Made by a program: the position numbers and the translations under genes
Shown here: positions 1 through 6,392 of the stretch, one piece after another
Position numbering within the stretch: position 1 is the first letter of the stretch
How the letters are laid out: the number at the start of each line of letters is the position of its first letter
From: Candidatus Gastranaerophilales bacterium
Lineage (GTDB): Bacteria; Cyanobacteriota; Vampirovibrionia; Gastranaerophilales; JAQUYY01
Assembly (NCBI GenBank): GCA_028691575.1
Contig: JAQUYY010000074.1
Location: forward strand, 1 to 8,346
DNA: 8,346 nucleotides
Direction of reading: 5' to 3'
The notes under the pieces: generated by a model
Told to the model about the DNA's origin: nothing
The model's database searches: none
The model's input: the letters and a program-made list of their open reading frames with translations, nothing else

Positions 1-612
1 CTTGAATCGGATTTTCCAAATGCTGACGATACTGATGTATTAGAAATTGGCGCCGGTAATGGAAGAAATGCATTAGAAATCGCTAAAAAAGGTTATAATA
101 TGACTGCTGCTGAATTAGCGAAAAGTGGTCAGGATTTAATGATTAAACAATCCGCTGAATATAAGTTAGATAATTTATCGGTTACTGGCGAAGATTTCTT
201 AAAAAATGACAATAAAAATAAAAATAAATTTGATTTTATATTTATGAGTCATGTTTCTCAGCATTTTGATTTCAAAGATCTTAATAATTCGCTAAAAAGC
301 ATCAATAATATGTTGAAAACAAACGGAGTAGCTGTTTTTGATGCGCTAGTCCGAAAATCATCGGCAAATGATTTAGAATGTTATGAGTATGAAAAAGAAG
401 ATGGTACTTGTCATTTTAGTAAAAAAGAAATAGAATTGGCTGCAAAAAATAATGATTTAAAAATCGTAGATATTGATGATTATGATGAATCTCCGCAAAG
501 TGTCCCCTGGTATGTGAACAGTAGACTATGGGGAAGAAGCGATTTATTTAGCAGACCTGTTGAACTCAAATGGCTTACATTGAAGAAACAAAATTCAGAA
601 ACATTACATTAA
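1..612 (+). CDS. Class I SAM-dependent methyltransferase, 5'-truncated by window edge
   Basis: The frame is already open at base 1, so the first ATG (base 100) is internal and the gene starts upstream of the window; 203 residues are visible. The glycine-rich SAM-binding motif I, VLEIGAGNGRN, lies at visible residues 13-23, and the acidic residue expected after strand beta-2 is probably the Glu of TAAELA. A later FDFIFMSHVSQHF segment fits the strand-4 region of Methyltransf_11/25-type enzymes, and NMLKTNGVAVFD fits strand 5. The family transfers a methyl group from S-adenosylmethionine to a small molecule, lipid, sugar or protein, and is normally cytosolic. The substrate cannot be read here. 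The 3' end overlaps the stop codon of the convergent mlaD-like gene by 4 bp, so no separate terminator fits between them. The family call is secure; the specific function is unknown. Confidence 0.88.
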   Translation, partial: LESDFPNADDTDVLEIGAGNGRNALEIAKKGYNMTAAELAKSGQDLMIKQSAEYKLDNLSVTGEDFLKNDNKNKNKFDFIFMSHVSQHFDFKDLNNSLKSINNMLKTNGVAVFDALVRKSSANDLECYEYEKEDGTCHFSKKEIELAAKNNDLKIVDIDDYDESPQSVPWYVNSRLWGRSDLFSRPVELKWLTLKKQNSETLH

Positions 613-1646
613 GGGGTATCAGCCAAATCTTCGCCCGGTCTGCCAAATAGCAATTTGAAAAATAAAAATCGCTGGCTTAACATTTTGCTGGTGCCTTTTG
701 TTAAGTGAGTTACCTGTTTTGTGACTTTTTGAGCTTCTCCAAGTGTGTTTGTCGTTTCTTGTATAGTTTCAACGGCTTTGCAAGTAGCACATTTTATATT
801 TTCTGTTGACTGTTCTATATTTTCGGATGATTTCTCAATATTAATTAAGGTATTTTGTATTCTTGAATCAGTAGTTATATCTTTTATGCCGTTTGTTATT
901 TCATTTATATTTGCTGTAGTTGTAATGAGATTTTCGGAAACATCAATAAAATTTCCTGATGATGCTTCAATATGGCTGATTGTTTTAACAAGTTTTTTTG
1001 TAGTTGTATTAATATCCTGTTTAATAGTTTTATCGGTAAGTAATTTTTTTAAACCATTTGTTGCTTCATCGAGATTACCCGCCATTTTAGAAGCACTATC
1101 AGTTACTTTTTTAATGTTAGATCTGTTTTCTTTTAAAATACTTGTAATTTCATCTACGGCCAGATTTAATTTTTCGGTTGTTTGAGTGGTATTAGTCATT
1201 GTGCTTCTGAAATCCCCTAAAACTCCCTCAAGTTGACCTGTTTCAAATCCTGTATCTATAAGACTTTTAATATCTTTGGTTACTACTCCTTGAATTTCCG
1301 AGCCACTTTTTAAAAATTTGTCTGATTCTACAGAAGGAATAGCAAGTTCGATATATTTTTTATCATCATCCGTCATTTTTAGTTTAGCTTTTGTATTTGC
1401 AGGAATTCTATATCGTTTATCATATATTTTAATTTTAACCAAGCTATATTTTGTATCTCTGCTAAGTTTTATTCCTTCAACTTCTCCTAGTCTAAATCCT
1501 TTCAAGTAAACGGGTGTTTCTTTTTTTATGGGTTCCAGTTCAGTAAATTTGGCAGTTATTTTCATTGCAAACAGTTCTTTAATTACTTTCATAGAAAGAA
1601 GAGTTGATAAAAATATAATAATTATAATTAATACAATTTTTCTCAA
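609..1646 (-). CDS. MlaD/MCE-domain lipid-transport protein, membrane-anchored
   Basis: This 345-residue protein has one N-terminal membrane segment (about residues 4-19, very Ile/Leu-rich) followed by an MCE domain (about 28-105). The domain includes the characteristic VYLKGFRLGEVEGI stretch (47-59). A long Thr/Asn/Lys-rich helical region (about 145-320) carries repeated heptad-like hydrophobic spacing, and the protein ends in a short tail containing FLFFKLLFGRPGE. MCE proteins are the substrate-binding parts of ABC-type systems that move phospholipids between inner and outer membranes; they are anchored in the inner membrane and project into the periplasm. No permease (MlaE) or ATPase (MlaF) is visible, so partners must lie elsewhere. 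The start is TTG, chosen because AAAGGAG lies 7 nt upstream. I saw no convincing -35/-10 pair in the 112 bp upstream. Helical tails after an MCE domain are usual for single-MCE proteins and may form a bundle or tunnel. Confidence 0.87.
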   Translation of the reverse strand: MRKIVLIIIIIFLSTLLSMKVIKELFAMKITAKFTELEPIKKETPVYLKGFRLGEVEGIKLSRDTKYSLVKIKIYDKRYRIPANTKAKLKMTDDDKKYIELAIPSVESDKFLKSGSEIQGVVTKDIKSLIDTGFETGQLEGVLGDFRSTMTNTTQTTEKLNLAVDEITSILKENRSNIKKVTDSASKMAGNLDEATNGLKKLLTDKTIKQDINTTTKKLVKTISHIEASSGNFIDVSENLITTTANINEITNGIKDITTDSRIQNTLINIEKSSENIEQSTENIKCATCKAVETIQETTNTLGEAQKVTKQVTHLTKGTSKMLSQRFLFFKLLFGRPGEDLADTP

Positions 1647-1653
1647 AATAGTT

Positions 1654-1660
1654 CTCCTTT
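1654..1660 (-). promoter_or_regulatory. Strong ribosome-binding site deciding a TTG start
   Basis: On the minus strand the sequence reads AAAGGAG, then 7 nt, then TTG. This near-consensus Shine-Dalgarno element supports TTG at 1644-1646 as the true start of the mlaD-like gene. No in-frame ATG occurs before residue 19 (ATG-AAA), and starting there would remove most of the membrane anchor. Confidence 0.8.
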
Positions 1661-1758
1661 TAAATTTAATTAGAAAATAATTTTGAAAAGATTTGTATTA
1701 GTCATTTAGTTTAATTCCCTAATGTAATTAACAATTTTCAAATATAGTTAAACTGAAA

Positions 1759-2652
1759 TTAAACAAAAACAATAGTTGATGTATGATTATCCTGCCCACC
1801 CAACGGTAAAAGTCCATGTTTTTCAATAATTTTGTTAGTTGAAGAAATATCTGAGAAATTAATGTTGCTTTTGTAAGCTTGATGATAACTTTCTGTAGTT
1901 TTTATTAAACCGTTAGATTTTTTAATAAAATTTTTAATTGCTGTTTCAGGGTTATTTAGATATCTTATGAGAAAATATGGATGTGCAAATCCCAGACAAA
2001 CTCCGTTTTCTTTTGACATTGTATTTATGATATCTTCAAAAGTATTTTCTCCCGGAGCTGTAATTTTATCTTTATCAACTTTAGGAAAGTATTTCTGACA
2101 AATTTCTCCAATTTTGCCATTTTTAATTGGTGTATTGGTTGGAATTCTTTCTTTTTTTAACAATTTATCAAAATTTTCAGGATACTTATGATTTTTGTCA
2201 ATCTTAAATTTATCTATTAATACAGAATAAAGCTGTTCAGGGTTTTTGTTTTGTTTTTGAGCGATTTTAGATGTTCTGAATTTTATTTGAGCATAGTTAT
2301 AAATTCGCCAATGCAGGTTGTAAGCAAAATTTTCATTAGGTTCTTTTAAATAATGATCTTTCATTTCATCTCTTGTAAACTTGATACCGTCAAAGTTTGA
2401 AGATAACTCATTTAAAGCATTAGTTATCATATTTTCACGTTTTTTATGCAAATTATCAATAAAGTTATTTAAATTTTTAGAAAATGGATTAATGCCGTGA
2501 GCAAGAAGTTCTGAACATTCGGTAGGATTATTGGATTTTCCTGCAAGATGCGCAAAACTTACTTCTACGCCTGGGACAAACCTAATGTTTTCATATTTTT
2601 GAGGATTTTTAACAATGATTTTTATGTTTTCGATAAAATTTATAATGAATAC
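1759..2652 (-). pseudogene. N-terminally truncated PHP-domain paralogue (likely gene remnant)
   Basis: The frame is open for 297 codons, directly continuing the frame of the upstream PHP gene after its TAA stop. From about residue 8 it aligns by eye with the intact neighbour: ENIKIIVKNPQKYENIRF matches residues 243-260 of the neighbour, and HGINP matches its YGINP. LGFAHP, ESYHQAY and GGQDNH match its GMAHP, EDYYQVY and GGLDTH. It keeps the later PHP metal ligands (E30, H224, D288, H290 counted from base 2652) but lacks the HLH...SDG and ITDHD motifs altogether. The His of the neighbour's EIHLL also seems to be missing. No ATG or GTG occurs in frame before base 2430. The only earlier candidate, TTG at 2449-2451, has no Shine-Dalgarno sequence and would discard conserved PHP sequence. 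I read it as a divergent tandem copy whose 5' part was deleted. Alternatives are a translated non-catalytic fragment or a readthrough extension. The lack of internal stops means the deletion is recent or the frame is still selected. Confidence 0.72.
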
Positions 2653-4398
2653 TTATTCTTTAAAAATACTTTTTCCATGAGTATCTAAACCGCCTGTTTT
2701 TAAAAGATTTGCGTTAGAACTTATTTTAAAAATTGATTCTAATATCTTTCTGTCTTGATTTTTAAAATATACTTGATAATAATCTTCAGAGAATTTAGCT
2801 TTATCTTTCCCTTCTTTTAGGAAAATAGCATATAATTCGTGCATTAATTCAGGCATATCTTTGTCGTTTTTCATACAATTTGTGGGGAACAATACTCCCG
2901 GATGAGCCATTCCCATAATGCCGTGTTCAAAAGAATTTATTGCAGCTACTGTATTAGAAAAACTTAGCGGTGGAATAGGTTTTATATGTAGATTGGAATT
3001 TGGATTTAAGCAATTTTGTTCTATTGATTCAAGCGTATTACTTATTTCTGGAGAAATGTTTGTAAATTTACTGGCAAGTTGATTCTCATCGACATTAGGA
3101 TTCTTTTCTTTTATTATGGTTTTGATATATTTTTTTAATCCTTCATAGTAGTAATTCCAATATTTTTGTCCTTTACTGTAGTCTAATCGACCTTCCTGAA
3201 TAAAATCTTTTCCTTTTTCAAAATGCAAGTCTTTTAGGTCAATATTAGATTGTTTCATGAAGTTTATTAATGGCAAATTATTTTCGATAGTATTGGCATA
3301 AATCAGTCTAAATTGCAGAAAATCTTTCATAAAATAATTACCATTACCTTTAATACAAAATTCAAAAGATGGAGCTATTTTTATTGCATCTGCAAAATTA
3401 TAATTAAAATTATTTTCTGCAAGTATACTTCTAAATTTATTATTTGCACTTTCTAAAACATTCTTTATATTTTGTTGCTTATTTATTAATTTATCAACTA
3501 AAAAATCTTTAAAATCTTTTCCTACAGGATTTATTCCATATGTTAGCAAATGAATTTCAGCAGGACTATTTAATAAATTATTATTTTTATGAACGGTTGT
3601 ATTTTCAATGCCAAGTACTATTTTTAAATTTCTGTATTTCCAAGGATTTTTACTTATTATGTCGATAGCTTCCTTGCATCCTTCTACTGCGTCATGATCT
3701 GTTATTGCCAGAACAAAAGGATTTTTTTCGGAAGGATTTTTTTCTGCGACTTCGTCAGCATATTTAACAGCTTGTTCAAGAACTTCGGAAACTGTTAATT
3801 GCCCGTCAGAATATCTCGTATGCAGATGTAGATTTGCTCTATAAGAATGATTGTCTTTGTATCTGAAATCTTCAAAATCAACTTTGTTTCTACCCTCAAC
3901 AAACCTTAGTTTGCCGGGTGTATAACTCATTTTATCAGTTTCGAGTTTTTTTACTATTGAAGTAAACTCTTCTTCTCCTACAATTGGTCTTAATCTATGA
4001 TAATCTTTGGGTTTTAGTCCTAAATCTTTTAACATAGTCTTCCTGTATTCAATATCTTTTGGAAATGCTTTCATTTGCACTTCAAAAATGTTTATTTGTT
4101 TTTTAGATAAAGATATAGCCTTATTTGCTGTGTGTTTAGCTTTTGAAAATTTCCCTGATGAAATAGCAGCTAATGTAAGTAATCCGCTTGCAAGTATAAA
4201 ACAGCCTATTATTAAGGCATTATCTTTTTTAGAGATATTATTGGTTTTTATGAACTTATCAGCAGGTAGTTGCTTTAAAGTTGCATTTTGTTGAATCATA
4301 GGTTGATAATAATTTGAAGTTTTAAACTTTGCAAAAATATCATCGGAAAAAGGTTTATTATTTTTAAATGTTAAATCAGTTTTATTAATTATAAACAT
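2653..4398 (-). CDS. Membrane-anchored PHP-family metal-dependent phosphoesterase
   Basis: This 581-residue protein has a PHP domain with a full ligand set. HLHTRYSDG (191-199) supplies H191, H193 and D198; AITDHD (231-236) supplies H235. GIE gives E265, EIHLL gives H283, GMAHPG gives H499, and GGLDTHG (569-575) gives D572 and H574. In known PHP proteins these residues hold two or three metal ions that hydrolyse phosphoesters (histidinol-phosphate phosphatase, polymerase proofreading, nucleotide phosphoesterases). Unusually, about 215 mostly helical residues separate H283 from H499. A predicted membrane helix (about 61-80) is followed by a Lys-rich stretch (83-100), suggesting that the catalytic part faces the cytoplasm. 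The ATG is preceded by AGGA with 5-nt spacing, overlapping the stop codon of the upstream gene, which implies an operon and translational coupling. The family is clear; the substrate is unknown. The stop is immediately followed by a partial second PHP copy in the same frame. Confidence 0.88.
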   Translation of the reverse strand: MFIINKTDLTFKNNKPFSDDIFAKFKTSNYYQPMIQQNATLKQLPADKFIKTNNISKKDNALIIGCFILASGLLTLAAISSGKFSKAKHTANKAISLSKKQINIFEVQMKAFPKDIEYRKTMLKDLGLKPKDYHRLRPIVGEEEFTSIVKKLETDKMSYTPGKLRFVEGRNKVDFEDFRYKDNHSYRANLHLHTRYSDGQLTVSEVLEQAVKYADEVAEKNPSEKNPFVLAITDHDAVEGCKEAIDIISKNPWKYRNLKIVLGIENTTVHKNNNLLNSPAEIHLLTYGINPVGKDFKDFLVDKLINKQQNIKNVLESANNKFRSILAENNFNYNFADAIKIAPSFEFCIKGNGNYFMKDFLQFRLIYANTIENNLPLINFMKQSNIDLKDLHFEKGKDFIQEGRLDYSKGQKYWNYYYEGLKKYIKTIIKEKNPNVDENQLASKFTNISPEISNTLESIEQNCLNPNSNLHIKPIPPLSFSNTVAAINSFEHGIMGMAHPGVLFPTNCMKNDKDMPELMHELYAIFLKEGKDKAKFSEDYYQVYFKNQDRKILESIFKISSNANLLKTGGLDTHGKSIFKE

Positions 4399-4403
4399 AA
4401 CAA

Positions 4404-4407
4404 TCCT
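4404..4407 (-). promoter_or_regulatory. Ribosome-binding site overlapping upstream stop codon
   Basis: On the minus strand the TAG stop of the 505-residue gene runs into AGGA (TAGGA), followed by 5 nt and the ATG of the PHP gene. The arrangement suggests that ribosomes ending on the first gene help initiation on the second. Confidence 0.65.
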
Positions 4408-5923
4408 ATTCTCTAAGTGTTTTTAAAAGTGGGGCAAAGTGATCTTTTCCTGTTTGAAAATATTCTGGGAATTCGGTTGTAAAATTTGCACTACTATTAC
4501 AACTGCTTTTTATCAATGTTTTTACAAAACGGTATTGCTTGTCTGTTGACCATGTTTCAAATTCACTTTGAAGTTTTTCTCGAGCTATACGTTTGGGTTT
4601 AACATCATTTCTGTTCCTGAGAGCATATATTTGAGAGAGATTAACTAAATTGCTTGCATCAGAGTTTTGCAATTTTTTTGCTATAAGATTACCCCTACGA
4701 AAATGATGTTTCTCCTCAAATGTTGTAAAGTAATCCCCCCTCATAAATGCTTCAATAAAAAAACCAAAATTCTTTATATCTTCTTTTGATGGGTTATGTG
4801 GATTTAGTGTGCTACTATGTTGTCTTGGAAATTCCTTACATAATCTTATAAAAAATGGATTTACTTTTACATAGTCTTCTTTGTACTCTTTTAAAAGTTC
4901 TATATATTTATTAAATTGTGTAGTTGTTTTTTGACTATTAAATAGTTTTTCCCAAAAAGAAAGATTTAAATCAATTTTATCATGAAGACCAAAATGTTGA
5001 GTTTTGGATTCAATAGCGTCAAGCAAACCATTAATTTGACTAGTTGTATAAATTTGTGGAAAAGCTGCATCTTGGTTATAGCTCAGTATTCGCTGATCCG
5101 TATTTTTCCATAATTTTTCTTTAAACAGATTTGCTATTTCAATATTATTTTGGTAACTATACTCAGATCCTCTAAGTACAACATATGCTTTGTCTAAATC
5201 ACTTCCCGGGAGTGCTTTTTTTCTCGCTACAGAGCAGGCACCATCATATCCTGCACATAAAACATCAAAATTAGAAAGAAAACCTGCAGGTTCTTGATCG
5301 GGATAATGTTGCAAGCAGTAATTATAGATTGGAGTGGAGTTTTCCGGAAATTCTTTTTTCAAAATACTTTCTGCTTTTGTAATAGCATTAACAAATTCAA
5401 GTGTAATTTTTCCCGAAACGTTTTGTAAATCAGGAAACCCTGTAAGTTTTTTATAGTAATCAATAAATTGTTTTTTTTCTGATAAATCAGTTACCCGCTC
5501 TAAAAATTTGAGATTTTCTTCTCTAATAAGTTGATTTGAATAGCTATCGGAACCACCATCATAATCTAAATAATTACCCAGTTTGAATTTTTCGAATACT
5601 TTTATAGCCTGTTGGGCGCTTAATGAACCGGATTCGGGTATCCCCAAACTGCTTAAACTAAGTCGCCATGGAGCAAATCCAAAACTCAATTTACTATTAT
5701 TGCTGTTTTTGGGATGTTTATTTGTTAAATGTTTTAAATTTATTTTTTGTTTTATTAATACTTGATTATAATGTTTATCATAAATGTTTGAATTAAAACT
5801 AATATTACAGCTATTTTGTACAAAAGAATCTTTTTTTAGACCTATAATTTTTGCATTGTCATTATTGTTATATTTTTTCTGATTAATATTATTTAATCTA
5901 ATATCTGCAAAATTAACTCTCAT
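4406..5923 (-). CDS. Uncharacterised protein with nucleotidyltransferase-like GSDLD motif
   Basis: I do not recognise a named family for this 505-residue protein. Residues 1-85 are Asn/Lys-rich and probably disordered. They open with MRVNF and end with KLSFGFAPW (78-86), the N-terminal style shared with the 92-residue neighbour. A central segment, CSVARKKALPGSDLDKAYV (230-248), matches the spacing of the nucleotidyltransferase signature GS-x9-SDxD: S231, nine residues, then S241-D242-L243-D244, with Cys in place of the usual Gly. KIDLNL (316-321, D318) is a possible third catalytic acid on a beta strand. The rest is largely helical and ends in a charged C-terminal domain. No signal peptide or membrane helix is seen. 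The ATG has AGG 7 nt upstream. The gene is first in a coupled unit with the PHP phosphoesterase. The nucleotidyltransferase fold is an inference from one motif; the reading frame itself is certain. Confidence 0.85.
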   Translation of the reverse strand: MRVNFADIRLNNINQKKYNNNDNAKIIGLKKDSFVQNSCNISFNSNIYDKHYNQVLIKQKINLKHLTNKHPKNSNNSKLSFGFAPWRLSLSSLGIPESGSLSAQQAIKVFEKFKLGNYLDYDGGSDSYSNQLIREENLKFLERVTDLSEKKQFIDYYKKLTGFPDLQNVSGKITLEFVNAITKAESILKKEFPENSTPIYNYCLQHYPDQEPAGFLSNFDVLCAGYDGACSVARKKALPGSDLDKAYVVLRGSEYSYQNNIEIANLFKEKLWKNTDQRILSYNQDAAFPQIYTTSQINGLLDAIESKTQHFGLHDKIDLNLSFWEKLFNSQKTTTQFNKYIELLKEYKEDYVKVNPFFIRLCKEFPRQHSSTLNPHNPSKEDIKNFGFFIEAFMRGDYFTTFEEKHHFRRGNLIAKKLQNSDASNLVNLSQIYALRNRNDVKPKRIAREKLQSEFETWSTDKQYRFVKTLIKSSCNSSANFTTEFPEYFQTGKDHFAPLLKTLRE

Positions 5924-5977
5924 AAAGCAACCTATTAATTAATAAAAATGTCTAATAATTTTTAAAAGGAAATAGAT

Positions 5978-6058
5978 AAAAATTTGCTATTTTATGAAAA
6001 ACATATTTACAGTTGTTAATAATTATATTTTAAAGAGTTTATCTTATAGCAATTTTTT
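5978..6058. repeat. Inverted repeat pair (TTGCTAT arms) in divergent intergenic region
   Basis: The arms are 5978-5990 (AAAAATTTGCTAT on +) and 6046-6058 (AAAAAATTGCTAT on -). They match at 12 of 13 positions and are separated by 55 bp. They sit between the divergent start codons of the 505-residue gene and the 92-residue gene, so they may be paired operator or divergent promoter elements. The rest of this 186-bp region is AT-rich without other clear structure. Chance similarity is possible in such AT-rich DNA. Confidence 0.4.
6022..6052 (-). promoter_or_regulatory. Candidate promoter for the NTase-like/PHP operon
   Basis: On the minus strand a perfect -10 hexamer TATAAT (6022-6027) is preceded by TTGCTA (6047-6052) with a 19-bp spacer, slightly longer than ideal. 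It lies about 100 bp upstream of the start at 5923. The -35 element is part of one arm of the inverted repeat. In AT-rich DNA such matches arise by chance, so support is modest. Confidence 0.3.
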
Positions 6059-6097
6059 TTATGTTGTGATTTTATATAAATAATTAATTGATAAAAA

Positions 6098-6103
6098 AAG
6101 GAG
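6098..6103 (+). promoter_or_regulatory. Ribosome-binding site of the 92-residue gene
   Basis: AAGGAG lies 6 nt before the ATG at 6110. An out-of-frame ATG at 6105 sits only 1 nt from this element and would encode four residues, so 6110 is the start. Confidence 0.75.
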
Positions 6104-6109
6104 CATGGC

Positions 6110-6388
6110 ATGCAGGTAAATTTTACTCCAATAAACTTCAAATCCTCACAAAATAAAGCACAAAAAACTACTTTTGGCGCTTTGGATATCCCTAAAATTA
6201 CTAAAAATGACTTTGAAGCCGAGACTTTTGCAATTAATGCTGCAAGAGGACGAGTTAAACAAACTCCTGAAAATGAGAAAGATCTTTTAAAAGCAATTGA
6301 AATAGCAGAGCAAAATAAAAATAAAAAAGGTGGTGTATATAGCTACCTCCTAGAAGTAGCAAGAGATGATTGGAAAATTTTAAAATAA
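6110..6388 (+). CDS. Small hypothetical protein with MQVNF...TFG N-terminal signature
   Basis: This 92-residue protein has no family that I recognise. It starts MQVNFTPINFKS and reaches TTFGA at residues 20-24. This N-terminal pattern is shared in outline with the 505-residue neighbour (MRVNF...LSFG) and, from memory, recurs in many Gastranaerophilales proteins. The remainder is a charged helical stretch (about 33-70, Glu/Lys-rich) ending in a YSYLLEVARDDWKIL amphipathic segment. There is no signal peptide, membrane helix or cysteine. A good Shine-Dalgarno sequence and a frame unbroken by rare starts support it as real. It is transcribed divergently from the NTase-like/PHP unit and ends 4 bp short of the convergent 343-residue gene. 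A secreted or structural small protein is possible; the function is unknown. Confidence 0.78.
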   Translation: MQVNFTPINFKSSQNKAQKTTFGALDIPKITKNDFEAETFAINAARGRVKQTPENEKDLLKAIEIAEQNKNKKGGVYSYLLEVARDDWKILK

Positions 6389-6392
6389 GTAA

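Noticed and set aside
745..1185. Plus-strand open frame of 146 codons opposite the mlaD-like gene.
   Set aside because: It is a shadow of the helical Thr/Asn/Lys-rich tail of the MCE protein. It has no ribosome-binding site, and its composition is explained by antisense reading.
1647..1758. Short AT-rich inverted motifs (GTTTAATT/AATTAAAC and AGTTAAACT) and weak -35/-10 matches upstream of the mlaD-like gene.
   Set aside because: Matches are short, spacers are poor and the region is very AT-rich, so none rises above chance.
1759..4398. Reading both PHP frames as one 880-codon two-domain protein interrupted by a sequencing error at the stop.
   Set aside because: The first copy is complete to its GGLDTHG end, while the second lacks its own N-terminal motifs. 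Removing one stop would not restore a normal second domain. Readthrough cannot be excluded but has no support in the sequence.
4406..4408. TAG stop as a possible recoded glutamine codon, as seen in some phages of this host group.
   Set aside because: Reading through TAG gives only six more codons (D-C-Y-V-Y-N) before TAA, and the PHP start with its own ribosome-binding site follows at once. The standard code fits.
6105..6119. Four-codon leader ORF (ATG-GCA-TGC-AGG-TAA) overlapping the start of the 92-residue gene.
   Set aside because: Its ATG is only 1 nt from the AAGGAG element, too close to be used, so it has no support as an attenuating leader peptide.
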